A DNA stretch of 64,000 nucleotides from UBA7359 sp964523895 (GCA_964523895.1 CAZGBJ010000001.1:104259-168258); one strand, 5' to 3'; counted from the first letter of the stretch, positions 9,273 to 19,320 are shown. The notes: generated from the sequence alone by a model not told the origin. Numbers and translations: made by a program.

Positions 9273-10223
9273 ATGAGTAAACTGCAATTACAAACAATCA
9301 TACCAGAAGAGCTGGCTGGGAAACGCCTTGATCAGGCGCTTTCCAGACTATACCCCGAGCATTCTCGCTCAAGAATTCAATCCTGGATTAAGTCTGGTGA
9401 TGTCCGTGTTAATAATTTAAATATTAAACAACGGGATCAAGTCAGTGTTGGTGATGCCATTGAAATAAACACAGAACTGAATAGTGTTGATAAATATCAG
9501 GCTGAAGCAATTGAACTTGATATTATTCACGAAGATGATGCCATCATCATTATTAATAAACCTGCAGGCCTCGTAGTGCACCCAGGAGCAGGAAACCCGA
9601 ATCGTACTTTGCTAAATGCCCTGCTAAACTTTGATAACAGCCTCGACACCATACCTCGTGCTGGCATCATTCATCGCCTTGATAAGGAAACAACCGGTAT
9701 TATGGTCGTTGCAAGAACGCTAGAAGCACACACCTATTTAGTTGATAAACTGCAAAAGAGAGAAATTAAACGTGAATATCAGGCGATTGTTTGCGGACAA
9801 CTTGTTGCCGGCGGTTCTATTGAAAATAAAATGGGAAGGCATCCTGTTCACAGAGTCAAAATGGCAGTGACAAACTCTGGCAAAAATGCAACGACGCACT
9901 ACAGAGTACTTAAAAAATTTCAGCACTACACTCATCTGCATGTCCAACTTGAAACTGGTAGAACCCATCAGATTCGAGTACATATGTCACATATAAAACA
10001 CCCGATTGTCGGCGACCCTGTATATGGAAATAATAACTCTATAAGAAAAGGCGTGAATTCATCGCTACGTGACATTATTAAAAACTTTAAACGTCAGGCT
10101 CTGCACGCATACTCTTTGGAACTTCCTCACCCCACAACAGGAAACAAGATGAAATTTAATGCTGAATTACCTGATGATATTAATTCATTAATAGATGCAT
10201 TAAATACCCATGACCAGGCATAA
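9273..10223 (+). CDS. rluD: 23S rRNA pseudouridine synthase RluD
   Basis: This synthase (316 residues) modifies helix 69 uridines of 23S rRNA (1911, 1915 and 1917 in E. coli). It has an N-terminal S4 RNA-binding domain (about 12-80) and an RluA-family catalytic domain with the active-site Asp in HRLDKETTG (D137). Its 3' end overlaps pgeF by 14 bases, so the two are translated from one transcript. Confidence 0.95.
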   Translation: MSKLQLQTIIPEELAGKRLDQALSRLYPEHSRSRIQSWIKSGDVRVNNLNIKQRDQVSVGDAIEINTELNSVDKYQAEAIELDIIHEDDAIIIINKPAGLVVHPGAGNPNRTLLNALLNFDNSLDTIPRAGIIHRLDKETTGIMVVARTLEAHTYLVDKLQKREIKREYQAIVCGQLVAGGSIENKMGRHPVHRVKMAVTNSGKNATTHYRVLKKFQHYTHLHVQLETGRTHQIRVHMSHIKHPIVGDPVYGNNNSIRKGVNSSLRDIIKNFKRQALHAYSLELPHPTTGNKMKFNAELPDDINSLIDALNTHDQA

Positions 10224-10953
10224 AGATAAACACTGGCTCTGGGCAGACTGGCCTGCACCAGAACATATTCACGCTGGCACATCTATTCGAACTGGCGGTC
10301 ATAGCAAAAAACCTTTTAACAGTTTTAATCTCGCACAGCATGTTGGTGATAAGCCTGCCGATGTTAAAAAAAATCGTAAAATACTAATCAGTCATCTAGG
10401 ATTGCCGTCTGAACCCGCCTGGTTAAATCAAACGCATAGTTCAAAAATCATCTCTATTGATTCCACTTCTGAAAATCGGAATGCTGATGGCAGTTTCACG
10501 ATTAAACAAAATAACGTTTGTGCCATCCTGACCGCAGATTGCGTTCCGATTTTATTTTGTAATAAGGACGGAACAAAAATCGCGGCTATTCATGCAGGTT
10601 GGAAAGGAATCTGCAACGGCATCATTGAAAATACCATTAAGATATTTTCTGACTCTGAAACAATATTAGTCTGGATAGGCCCCTGCATCAGTAGCGAGCA
10701 TTACGAGGTCGGCAAAGATGTCTATGAACGTTGTTTAAATCATTCAAGCTTGCTCAAAAGTGCATTTAATCAAACTAATATTAATCATTGGCATTGTGAC
10801 TTAGTCAAAATTGTTAACATTATTCTGAAAAATGCAGGAATTGGCACAATTTATGAGTGCAATTCATGTACTTATAAAATGGATGAATTATTCTTTTCAT
10901 ATCGGCGTGAGGGCAACACAGGTCGTACAGCGTCAATGATCTGGATGGAATAG
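10210..10953 (+). CDS. pgeF: PgeF/YfiH peptidoglycan editing factor
   Basis: This DUF152 laccase-like protein (247 residues) has metal-ligand motifs containing H76 (NQTHSS), C111 (TADCVP) and H128 (IHAGWKG). In E. coli the family removes mis-incorporated L-Ser from UDP-MurNAc peptides, and homologues have been described as purine nucleoside phosphorylases or polyphenol oxidases. Its position after rluD and before clpB is conserved. Confidence 0.92.
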   Translation: MTRHKDKHWLWADWPAPEHIHAGTSIRTGGHSKKPFNSFNLAQHVGDKPADVKKNRKILISHLGLPSEPAWLNQTHSSKIISIDSTSENRNADGSFTIKQNNVCAILTADCVPILFCNKDGTKIAAIHAGWKGICNGIIENTIKIFSDSETILVWIGPCISSEHYEVGKDVYERCLNHSSLLKSAFNQTNINHWHCDLVKIVNIILKNAGIGTIYECNSCTYKMDELFFSYRREGNTGRTASMIWME

Positions 10954-11013
10954 TGCCAATTTTAGTCTAAGCTTTAGCCATAAGAAGCAAAAAGAATAAT
11001 AGGGAGCAGCATA

Positions 11014-12438
11014 ATGAGCAACAACAAGAATAAATCTCTAAGTTTCAGTGAAAGCGTCAATTTCATGGTCGATCGAGCATTAACTGTGCTTGATGTCGAT
11101 CCAGGCACTTCCGCAGCTATTAAGGCCTGCAATTCAACCATTAAGGTCAGCTTTCCCGTTGAAATAAATGGCACGATTGAAGTATTCACGGGATGGCGCT
11201 CTGTACATAGCGATCACAGATTGCCTTCAAAAGGTGGGATTCGTTTCGCCCCCATTGTCAATGAAGACGAAGTAGAAGCGCTAGCCTCATTGATGACCTA
11301 TAAATGTGCCATAGTTGACGTGCCTTTTGGCGGCTCAAAAGGCGGCTTATTGATAGACCCCTCCAAGTATAACCGTGACGACCTACAACGAATCACACGC
11401 CGATTTGCGCGTGAACTTGTCCGAAAAGGCTTTCTAAGTCCGGCAACCAATGTCCCGGCCCCCGATATGGGTACCGGGGAAAGAGAAATGGCCTGGATTA
11501 CTGATACCTATAAGCACTTACACCCTGAAGATATCAATTATCTAGGCTGTGTTACCGGCAAACCAATTGCCCATGGTGGTATTCGAGGTCGCACAGAAGC
11601 TACAGGTCGCGGTGTTGTCTATTCTATTCGTGAGTTTTTTAGACATGCTGACGACGTCAAGACCGTAGGGTTAACGCCCGATCTTGGCGGGAAAAAAATT
11701 GTCGTCCAGGGATTAGGAAATGTGGGTTATTACGCAGCAAAATTATTAGACGAAGAAGACGATTGCAAGATCATCGCTATTATTGAACGTGATGGTGTTT
11801 TGATAAATGAGGACGGTGTCTGTGTTGAAGATGTGAGACAGCATATTAATGAACATAAAACCATTAAAGGCTTTGCCGATGCAAAATTTTCAAAAGATGG
11901 TGCATCCGGTCTCGAGATCGAGTGTGACATTCTCATACCAGCGGCTATGGAAGCACAAATAACAAAAGATAATGCGGAGAATATTAAAACAAAGCTCATC
12001 TTTGAAGCAGCGAATGGACCTGTCACATTTGAAGCAGACGATATATTGCGTCGCCGTGGCATCACGATTATGCCCGATGCCTATGTTAACGCGGGTGGGG
12101 TAACTGTCTCTTATTTTGAATGGGTACGTAATCTATCTCATATCCGTTTTGGACGCATGGAAAGACGACATGACGAAATGCGTGGCTCACAAATGATCAA
12201 AGTATTAGAAACAATGACTGATAAGACTGCAGAAGACTGGATGAGAAAGGAACTGATTTATGGGGCAGACGAACTTGATCTGGTTCGATCCGGACTTGAT
12301 GACACCATGCGTAACAGCTATCAACAATTAAAAAATGTTTTGGACTCTAACGAGAAAGTTGATGATTTCCGTACTGCATCTTATGTTGTCGCCATCCAGA
12401 AATTATTACGCACCTATATTGATATTGGAGTTTATTGA
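11014..12438 (+). CDS. Glutamate dehydrogenase (Glu/Leu/Phe/Val family)
   Basis: This is an oxidative-deamination type dehydrogenase (474 residues). The substrate domain has KGGIRFAP (73-80) and the catalytic-lysine motif DVPFGGSKGG (102-111, K109). The C-terminal Rossmann domain has GLGNVGYYAA. It probably interconverts glutamate and 2-oxoglutarate; cofactor preference cannot be read confidently. A strong ribosome site (GGGAGC) precedes the ATG. It sits between pgeF and clpB, which are adjacent in many relatives, so it looks like a lineage-specific insertion into that block. Confidence 0.9.
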   Translation: MSNNKNKSLSFSESVNFMVDRALTVLDVDPGTSAAIKACNSTIKVSFPVEINGTIEVFTGWRSVHSDHRLPSKGGIRFAPIVNEDEVEALASLMTYKCAIVDVPFGGSKGGLLIDPSKYNRDDLQRITRRFARELVRKGFLSPATNVPAPDMGTGEREMAWITDTYKHLHPEDINYLGCVTGKPIAHGGIRGRTEATGRGVVYSIREFFRHADDVKTVGLTPDLGGKKIVVQGLGNVGYYAAKLLDEEDDCKIIAIIERDGVLINEDGVCVEDVRQHINEHKTIKGFADAKFSKDGASGLEIECDILIPAAMEAQITKDNAENIKTKLIFEAANGPVTFEADDILRRRGITIMPDAYVNAGGVTVSYFEWVRNLSHIRFGRMERRHDEMRGSQMIKVLETMTDKTAEDWMRKELIYGADELDLVRSGLDDTMRNSYQQLKNVLDSNEKVDDFRTASYVVAIQKLLRTYIDIGVY

Positions 12439-12558
12439 CGTGCACTAGCAATTGCTCCTGCATCGCCTATAGCGCCTACTGTCGGTGCTAGTATTTCCGT
12501 CTTCCATGTCGATCAAACGTGTGGCATTGCCTATTTGAAATTTTGCTTTCTGAAAGCA

Positions 12559-12586
12559 CTTGAATATTTATAACATGGCCTCATTT
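12559..12586 (+). promoter_or_regulatory. Sigma-32 (heat-shock) promoter of clpB
   Basis: CTTGAA (12559-12564), a 14-base spacer and CCTCATTT (12579-12586) closely match the RpoH consensus CTTGAA-N13-15-CCCCATNT. Transcription would begin near 12593, just before clpB. A small inverted repeat TGCTTTC-T-GAAAGCA (12544-12558) abuts the -35. The rest of the 12439-12603 gap holds an inverted repeat ACTAGCA ... TGCTAGT. Confidence 0.8.
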
Positions 12587-12615
12587 TATGATCATAGCTA
12601 TAAATGAGACAAAAA

Positions 12616-15207
12616 ATGCGACCCGATAAATTAACAACAAAATTACAACTGGCACTGGCTGAAGCACAGAGTCTGGCTGTGGGTCGCGATCACCAATATA
12701 TCGAACCTGTCCATCTGGCACAGGCATTACTTAACCAGGATGGCGGAACACTTTCTCACATACTGTCTAGTTCAGGAGTTAAACTGAATAAATTAGGCTC
12801 GGAAATATTAAAACTTCTGGATTCATTACCAACTGTCAGTGGTGCAGGTGGTGATGTTCATATCAGTCGTGACCTGGATCGCGTCTTGAACCTTATGGAT
12901 AAGATTGCCCAGGATCGGAATGATGATTTTATTGCCAGTGAACTTTTTGCCCTGGCTGCATTGCAAGACAAAGGAAAATTAGGTGCTTTATTAAAACAAA
13001 ATGGTGCTGATGAGAACAAGCTTAATGTTGCGATCAACGCCTTACGTGGCGGCGAAAAAGTCAAGGATGCAAACACTGAAGAAAATCGACAGGTACTGGA
13101 AAAATATACCAATGATCTTACTGCCATGGCTGAAAGCGGCAAACTGGATCCTGTCATTGGTCGCGATGAAGAAATTCGACGCACCATCCAGGTATTACAA
13201 CGCCGTACTAAAAATAATCCGATCTTAATTGGTGAGCCCGGCGTAGGGAAAACAGCGATTGTCGAAGGTTTGGCGCAACGTATTGTCAATGGTGAAGTGC
13301 CTGAATTATTAAAACGAAAAAGATTATTAGCGCTTGATATGGCTGCACTCATTGCTGGCGCCAAATTTCGTGGTGAATTTGAAGAACGTTTAAAGGCAGT
13401 CTTGCATGATCTTGCAAAACAGGAAGGTCAGATAATCCTGTTCATCGATGAAGTACACACGATGGTTAGTGCTGGCAAAGCTGAAGGTGCTATGGACGCC
13501 GGAAATATGCTTAAACCTGCTTTAGCACGCGGTGAACTTCATTGCATTGGTGCGACTACGCTCGATGAGTTCCGTGAAAATATTGAGAAGGACGCTGCTT
13601 TGGAACGTCGATTCCAAAAGGTGCTGGTTAATGAACCTAATGTTGATGACACCATTGCCATACTTCGGGGTTTAAAGGAACGTTACGAGGTTCATCATAA
13701 TGTGCAGATAACTGATCCTGCCATTGTTGCAGCCGCAACATTGTCCAATCGTTACATCACCGATAGACAATTACCTGATAAGGCAATTGATTTGATTGAT
13801 GAGTCAGCAAGTCGTATCAGTATAGAAATTAATTCAAAGCCGGAAGCTATGGATCGGCTTGAACGTCGAGTAATTCAAATGAAAATTGAACGTGAGGCAT
13901 TAAAAAAGGAAACAGATACTGCATCGGAAAAACGACTAAAGTTACTTGAAACAGATATTGAAGAGACTGAACGAGAATTTACTGATCTGGAAGAAATATG
14001 GATATCTGAAAAAGCAGCCTTGCAAGGAACTCACCATATTAAAGAAAAACTTGAACAAGCAAGATTCAATTTTGAAGCAGCTAAACGTTCAAGTGATTTG
14101 AATCAGATGTCAGAACTCCAGTATGGCGTCATCCCGGAACTTGAAAAACAACTGGATATGGCGGGACAGGCTGAGATGCAAGAATTGAAATTACTTCGCA
14201 ATAAAGTGACTGAGAACGAAATTGCTGAAGTTGTTGCTAATTGGACAGGTATCCCGGTCAATAAAATGATGCAAGGCGAACGTGAAAAATTACTGGCGAT
14301 GGAAGATGCATTACATCAGCGCGTGGTCGGACAAGAACAAGCCATTACTGCCGTTGCTAATGCCATTCGTCGCTCACGTGCAGGACTTTCTGATCCAGAC
14401 AAACCCAATGGCAGTTTTCTTTTTCTAGGGCCAACTGGCGTAGGCAAAACAGAGCTGTGTAAAAGTCTGACTGAATTTTTATTTGATAGTGAAGATGCCA
14501 TGATCCGGGTCGATATGTCCGAATACATGGAAAAACATGCAGTCGCACGGTTGATTGGCGCGCCTCCAGGTTATGTTGGCTATGAACAAGGCGGAATGTT
14601 GACTGAAGCCGTAAGACGACGTCCTTATAGCCTGATTTTACTAGACGAGATAGAAAAGGCTCATACCGATATATTTAATATATTACTACAGGTACTCGAT
14701 GATGGGCGTTTGACCGATGGACATGGTCGTACCGTGGACTTTCGCAATACTGTCATTGTTATGACCTCAAATCTCGGTTCACAGCTAATACAGGAAATGT
14801 CTACCGATTCAGAATATGACAATATGAAAGAAATTGTATTGAATGAAGTCAGTCACTATTTCAGACCTGAATTTATTAACCGAATCGATGACGTCGTTGT
14901 TTTCCATGCACTGCTTCAGGAACAAATCCACGCTATTACAGAAATTCAGGTAGAGCGTCTGCGTCAGCGCTTACATGAACAGGAAATTGCGCTGGAATTA
15001 AGCGATGAGGTAATTACCAGTCTGGGCAACGCAGGATTTGACCCTGTTTATGGTGCCCGCCCGTTAAAACGTGCTATTCAGGAAAAGCTTGAAACACCTA
15101 TAGCTGAGAAAATTCTGGCCGGAAAATATGGTGCTGGATCACTGATAAAAGTAAGCCTGGCTGAAGGGGAAATGCAGTTTTCTGAACTCGAAACAAATGC
15201 AGCATAA
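12616..15207 (+). CDS. clpB: ClpB, disaggregase chaperone
   Basis: This hexameric AAA+ disaggregase (863 residues from ATG 12616) works with DnaK to rescue aggregated protein after stress. It has an N-terminal Clp-N domain, NBD1 with GEPGVGKT, a coiled-coil middle domain (ERRVIQMKIEREALKK onward) and NBD2 with GPTGVGKT and GARPLKRAIQ. The upstream in-frame ATG at 12604 is possible, but the later one has GAG at good spacing and matches the family N-terminus (MRPDKLT). The sigma-32-type promoter upstream supports heat-shock control. Confidence 0.96.
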   Translation: MRPDKLTTKLQLALAEAQSLAVGRDHQYIEPVHLAQALLNQDGGTLSHILSSSGVKLNKLGSEILKLLDSLPTVSGAGGDVHISRDLDRVLNLMDKIAQDRNDDFIASELFALAALQDKGKLGALLKQNGADENKLNVAINALRGGEKVKDANTEENRQVLEKYTNDLTAMAESGKLDPVIGRDEEIRRTIQVLQRRTKNNPILIGEPGVGKTAIVEGLAQRIVNGEVPELLKRKRLLALDMAALIAGAKFRGEFEERLKAVLHDLAKQEGQIILFIDEVHTMVSAGKAEGAMDAGNMLKPALARGELHCIGATTLDEFRENIEKDAALERRFQKVLVNEPNVDDTIAILRGLKERYEVHHNVQITDPAIVAAATLSNRYITDRQLPDKAIDLIDESASRISIEINSKPEAMDRLERRVIQMKIEREALKKETDTASEKRLKLLETDIEETEREFTDLEEIWISEKAALQGTHHIKEKLEQARFNFEAAKRSSDLNQMSELQYGVIPELEKQLDMAGQAEMQELKLLRNKVTENEIAEVVANWTGIPVNKMMQGEREKLLAMEDALHQRVVGQEQAITAVANAIRRSRAGLSDPDKPNGSFLFLGPTGVGKTELCKSLTEFLFDSEDAMIRVDMSEYMEKHAVARLIGAPPGYVGYEQGGMLTEAVRRRPYSLILLDEIEKAHTDIFNILLQVLDDGRLTDGHGRTVDFRNTVIVMTSNLGSQLIQEMSTDSEYDNMKEIVLNEVSHYFRPEFINRIDDVVVFHALLQEQIHAITEIQVERLRQRLHEQEIALELSDEVITSLGNAGFDPVYGARPLKRAIQEKLETPIAEKILAGKYGAGSLIKVSLAEGEMQFSELETNAA

Positions 15208-15239
15208 TTTTCTATCTTTAATTAATCTTTAATAGAAAA
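15208..15239 (+). terminator. Possible weak terminator after clpB
   Basis: Directly after the clpB stop, TTTTCTAT (15208-15215) and ATAGAAAA (15232-15239) can pair around a 16-base loop. The stem is AT-rich and has no clean T-run, so termination is uncertain. Confidence 0.3.
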
Positions 15240-15352
15240 ATAGCGATTTAGGTAAAATACTAAGATTATTAATTAAAACAGTTGGTTATTTACCTCATAT
15301 ACTCTAATATCTTTCCGAAATACTTGATAAAAATAGGTCAAGAGATTCGGAA

Positions 15353-17068
15353 ATGTCGACACCTGCAAAAAAAATAAATCTGAGTGGGCTAGCACGGAAA
15401 CTCGTGCAAGATGGCCTGCTTGATGAAGAAAAAGCGCAAAGTACGCATGAAGAGGCACTAAAGAAGAAAAGACCTTTTGTTAGTCTTCTCGTAGAAAACA
15501 AACTTGTCCCCAGTAGCAGCATTGCATTGGCGGCGGCCCAGGAATTTGGTGCGCCACTGGTTGATATCGATTTACTGGAAATTGACCCTGATGTCATCAA
15601 GCTGGTCAAAGAAGACCTCATCAAGAAACACCATGCCCTACCCATTTTCAAACGCGGTAAGCGCCTTGCTGTTGCTGTCGCTGATCCAACCAATATCCTG
15701 GCTCTTGACGAAATTAAATTTGCAACCAGCTTAGGTACTGACGCTATTGTTGTAGAAGAAGATAAACTCACAAAGACCATCGAGAAAGCCATAGAAGAAG
15801 CAGAGGGTGGCTTGGGCGACATGGATGGTGACGATTTCGATGATCTCGATGATTTGGAAGTTGCTGAAGATGGCCCACAAGAGGAGGATGACTCTGACGT
15901 TGACGATGCACCAGTAGTACGTTTTGTCAATAAATGTTTGCTTGATGCCATTAAAAAAGGCGCGTCAGATTTACATTTTGAACCCTATGAAAAAATGTAC
16001 CGCGTACGCTTTCGTGTAGACGGTGTTTTAATGGAAGTAGCAAAACCTCCCTTGAGCCTTAATTTGAAAATAGCGGCACGCATAAAAGTAATGTCACGAA
16101 TGGACGTATCAGAACGACGTGTTCCACAAGACGGACGTATCAAATTAAAACTCTCAAAAACAAAAGCGATTGATTTTCGTGTTAGTACTTGCCCAACACT
16201 GTTCGGTGAAAAAACCTGTATGCGAATTCTGGATTCAGATGCCGCCGCATTACAAATAGATCAGTTGGGATATGAAGACCACCAGAAAGAAATGTTTTTA
16301 GACAACTTGCATAAACCTTATGGCATGTTCCTTGTTACCGGGCCAACGGGTAGTGGTAAAACTGTTTCGCTTTATACTGGCATCAATATCCTGAATCAGG
16401 TAGATATCAATATTTCCACTGCCGAAGATCCTGTTGAAATTAATCTCCCCGGCGTCAACCAGGTTCAGGTTGATGAGAAACAAGGCATGACATTCGATAA
16501 AGCCTTGAAAGCTTTTTTAAGACAGGATCCGGACATTATTCTGGTAGGGGAAATACGCGATTTGGGTACAGCTTCTATTGCGGTAAAAGCAGCACAGACA
16601 GGACATATGGTAATGTCGACATTGCATACCAATGATTGCCCGCAAACCCTGACCCGTTTACAAGACATGGGCATACAGGCTTTTGCCGTGGCAACCAGTA
16701 TTAACCTTATTACTGCACAACGATTACTCCGACGCCTAAAGGAAGATAATCGGGCAGTGATAGAAATGCCTGACGAGACCCTAAGAGAAGAAGGCTTCCC
16801 TGAAGAAATGATTAAAGAGGGCATTACTCTGTATGGCCCTGCTGAAGATACAGAAGATAATCCAGGCTACAAAGGGCGAGCAGGCATCTATCAAGTTATG
16901 CCCATATCAGATGACATGAAACGTTTGATTATTGAAGGTGCTAACGCGGTACAGTTGGCCGATCAAGCTTCGTCAGAGGGTATATGGGACATCCGTAAAT
17001 CAGGTTTAATGAAGGCGGCCGCTGGCGTCACCAGTATGGTCGAAGTTAATCGAGTAACCGTAGAGTAG
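15353..17068 (+). CDS. pilB: PilB, type IV pilus extension ATPase (lacks zinc cysteines)
   Basis: This cytoplasmic hexameric ATPase (571 residues) powers pilus assembly with PilC. The N-terminal GspE-type domain (about 10-150) is followed by an unusually acidic linker (156-186, mostly Asp and Glu). The ATPase core has Walker A GPTGSGKT (330-337), Asp box, Walker B DIILVGEIRD (394-403) and His box GHMVMSTLHTND (417-428). The segment that normally holds the CxxC ... CxxC zinc site (461-510) has no cysteine: the first pair aligns with KEDNR and the second with EDTEDNP, before the conserved GYKGRAGIY. It opens the pilB-pilC-pilD block. Confidence 0.95.
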   Translation: MSTPAKKINLSGLARKLVQDGLLDEEKAQSTHEEALKKKRPFVSLLVENKLVPSSSIALAAAQEFGAPLVDIDLLEIDPDVIKLVKEDLIKKHHALPIFKRGKRLAVAVADPTNILALDEIKFATSLGTDAIVVEEDKLTKTIEKAIEEAEGGLGDMDGDDFDDLDDLEVAEDGPQEEDDSDVDDAPVVRFVNKCLLDAIKKGASDLHFEPYEKMYRVRFRVDGVLMEVAKPPLSLNLKIAARIKVMSRMDVSERRVPQDGRIKLKLSKTKAIDFRVSTCPTLFGEKTCMRILDSDAAALQIDQLGYEDHQKEMFLDNLHKPYGMFLVTGPTGSGKTVSLYTGINILNQVDINISTAEDPVEINLPGVNQVQVDEKQGMTFDKALKAFLRQDPDIILVGEIRDLGTASIAVKAAQTGHMVMSTLHTNDCPQTLTRLQDMGIQAFAVATSINLITAQRLLRRLKEDNRAVIEMPDETLREEGFPEEMIKEGITLYGPAEDTEDNPGYKGRAGIYQVMPISDDMKRLIIEGANAVQLADQASSEGIWDIRKSGLMKAAAGVTSMVEVNRVTVE

Positions 17069-17073
17069 ATATT

Positions 17074-18294
17074 ATGGCTGAAGCAAAAAAAGCAGATATG
17101 TATGCCTGGGAAGGCACGGACAAAAAAGGCAAACGTGTTAAAGGAGAGTTGAGTGGGCAGAGCGAAGCATTAGTAAAAGCCCAATTAAGACGCCAGGGCA
17201 TTAATCCTCTTAAAGTTAAAAAGAAATCAAAACCTTTATTGGGCGGTGGTGGTGGAAAAATAACACCGAAAGACATCACAGTCTTTAGCCGACAGTTAGC
17301 TACAATGATGTCATCAGGTGTACCTCTTGTGCAGGCTTTCGAAATTGTTGGTCGAGGTCATGATAATCCTGCTATGCAAGATTTAATTCTGGGCGTTAAA
17401 GCAGATGTAGAAGCGGGTAATAACCTAACTGAGGCACTCAGGAAAAAACCATTACAATTTAATGATTTATATTGCAACCTTGTAGAAGCAGGTGAACATG
17501 CCGGTATACTTGAAGCCATTCTGCATAAACTTGCAACCTACATGGAGAAATCTGAAGCATTAAAATCTAAAATCAAGGCAGCGTTATTCTACCCAGGTGC
17601 GGTTATAGCAATGGCAGGCATTGTTGTAAGTATCCTAATGATCTTTGTCATACCACAATTCTCTGAACTTTTTTCCAGCTTTGGCGCTGACTTACCGGCT
17701 CTAACACAACTATTGGTAGATTGTTCAAATTTTTTCGTTGCTTATTGGTGGCTAATATTTGGCGTTACCGGTGGCGCTATTTATGGCGCAATGGAGATAA
17801 AGAAAAGATCAAAAGCCGTCCAGCAATTTCTTGATCGGGCCATATTAAAAATGCCCGTTCTTGGTGAAATAATGGAAAAAGCCGCTATCGCTCGTTTTGC
17901 TCGAACGTTAGAAACCATGTTTGCAGCAGGTACGCCTATGGTAGAAGCTATGGTTTCGGTAGCAGGTGCTTGCGGTAATATTGTTTTTTATGATGCCACT
18001 ATGAAAATGAAAGATGAAATTTCTACCGGCACACAGCTTCAGGCATCCATGAGAGAAACAGGTTTATTTCCAAACATGGTCATTCAAATGGTAGCCATCG
18101 GTGAAGAATCAGGCGCTATAGATACTATGCTTGGTAAAGTTGCTGATTGGTATGAACAAGAAGTTGATGATGCTGTTGAAGCACTGACAAGTTTACTTGA
18201 GCCGGCGATTATGGCATTTTTAGGTGGCGTTATTGGTACCATTGTTATTGGTATGTATCTTCCTATCTTCCAGATGGGTCAAGTCGTTAAGTAA
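17074..18294 (+). CDS. pilC: PilC, type IV pilus platform protein
   Basis: This inner-membrane platform protein (406 residues) has two tandem GspF domains, with FSRQLATMMSSGVPLVQAFE in the first and FARTLETMFAAGTPMVEAM in the second. Three main hydrophobic segments are visible, including one at the C-terminus (IMAFLGGVIGTIVIGMYLPI). It couples the PilB motor to pilin extraction. It starts 5 bases after pilB, so the pair is co-transcribed. Confidence 0.96.
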   Translation: MAEAKKADMYAWEGTDKKGKRVKGELSGQSEALVKAQLRRQGINPLKVKKKSKPLLGGGGGKITPKDITVFSRQLATMMSSGVPLVQAFEIVGRGHDNPAMQDLILGVKADVEAGNNLTEALRKKPLQFNDLYCNLVEAGEHAGILEAILHKLATYMEKSEALKSKIKAALFYPGAVIAMAGIVVSILMIFVIPQFSELFSSFGADLPALTQLLVDCSNFFVAYWWLIFGVTGGAIYGAMEIKKRSKAVQQFLDRAILKMPVLGEIMEKAAIARFARTLETMFAAGTPMVEAMVSVAGACGNIVFYDATMKMKDEISTGTQLQASMRETGLFPNMVIQMVAIGEESGAIDTMLGKVADWYEQEVDDAVEALTSLLEPAIMAFLGGVIGTIVIGMYLPIFQMGQVVK

Positions 18295-18403
18295 AATAAT
18301 AATAAATGTATCGTTACTGAAGTTTCAGCAAAATAAATATATTTCTAAAAATATTTTTTTAGAGCTGTTTTTTACGTGACCAACCAAGCCACCGAGAATA
18401 TTC

Positions 18404-19282
18404 GTGCCTATAATCATTGAGTTATTTCATACATCCCCTGCCTTTTATCTCAGTACTATCTTCGTATTAGGGCTACTCGTTGGAAGTTTTCTGAATGTTG
18501 TTATTTTTCGTTTACCTACAATGATGGAAAGCGACTGGCAGCAACAATGTTGTGAGTTACTTGATATAGATGATGCTAAATATAAAAAAGAAAACGAAGG
18601 TTTTAATCTCATTACTCCTCGCTCGCGTTGCCCGTCTTGCAATCATCAAATTAGCGCAATGGAGAACATCCCTGTCATTAGTTATTTATTTTTAAAAGGG
18701 AAATGTAGTAATTGCGAAAATAAAATTTCGATTCGTTATCCATTAATTGAATTAGTAAGCGCAATAACTGTAACTATTGTTGCATTTTATTTTGGTGTTA
18801 CATTACAAGCGTTATTTGCAATATGTCTTACCTGGGCACTCATTGCCTTAAGCATGATTGATTTTGATCATCAATTACTTCCTGATGATATTACACTACC
18901 CTTCTTATGGCTTGGAATTATCATAAACTTGTTTGGTATTTTTACAGATATTGAATCAAGTATACTCGGTGCAATATTTGGCTACGGCTCATTATGGCTT
19001 GTCTATATCTCATTTAAATTAGTTACTGGTAAAGAAGGAATGGGGCATGGTGATTTTAAATTATTAGCCGTATTAGGTGCGTGGTTTGGTTGGCAGGCAC
19101 TTCCTCTAATTATTATATTATCCTCTGTCGTTGGTGCCAGCATTGGCATTTTATTAATGATCTTTAAATCATATAACAGAACAACAGCAATACCATTTGG
19201 ACCCTACTTGGCAATTGCTGGCTGGACATCTATGTTATGGGGACCGTACATCATGTCTGCTTATTTAAATGCAGTAATTTAA
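18404..19282 (+). CDS. pilD: PilD, prepilin peptidase / N-methyltransferase
   Basis: This polytopic aspartic protease (292 residues) cleaves the leader before FTLIE and methylates the new N-terminus. It has the cytoplasmic zinc loop with C76, C79, C101 and C104, and the two catalytic aspartates in the segments MIDFDHQLLPDD and GMGHGDFKLL. It begins with GTG at 18404. It should process both pilins at 343-1414. A gap of 109 bases separates it from pilC. Confidence 0.95.
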   Translation: MPIIIELFHTSPAFYLSTIFVLGLLVGSFLNVVIFRLPTMMESDWQQQCCELLDIDDAKYKKENEGFNLITPRSRCPSCNHQISAMENIPVISYLFLKGKCSNCENKISIRYPLIELVSAITVTIVAFYFGVTLQALFAICLTWALIALSMIDFDHQLLPDDITLPFLWLGIIINLFGIFTDIESSILGAIFGYGSLWLVYISFKLVTGKEGMGHGDFKLLAVLGAWFGWQALPLIIILSSVVGASIGILLMIFKSYNRTTAIPFGPYLAIAGWTSMLWGPYIMSAYLNAVI

Positions 19283-19320
19283 AGACCATCCACCTGCAAA
19301 ATGAATCGAATAGCTTCTTA

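Noticed and set aside
15304..15951. Long minus-strand open frame opposite pilB
   Set aside because: It is serine-rich shadow coding opposite the Asp/Glu-rich start of pilB; no domain is recognisable.
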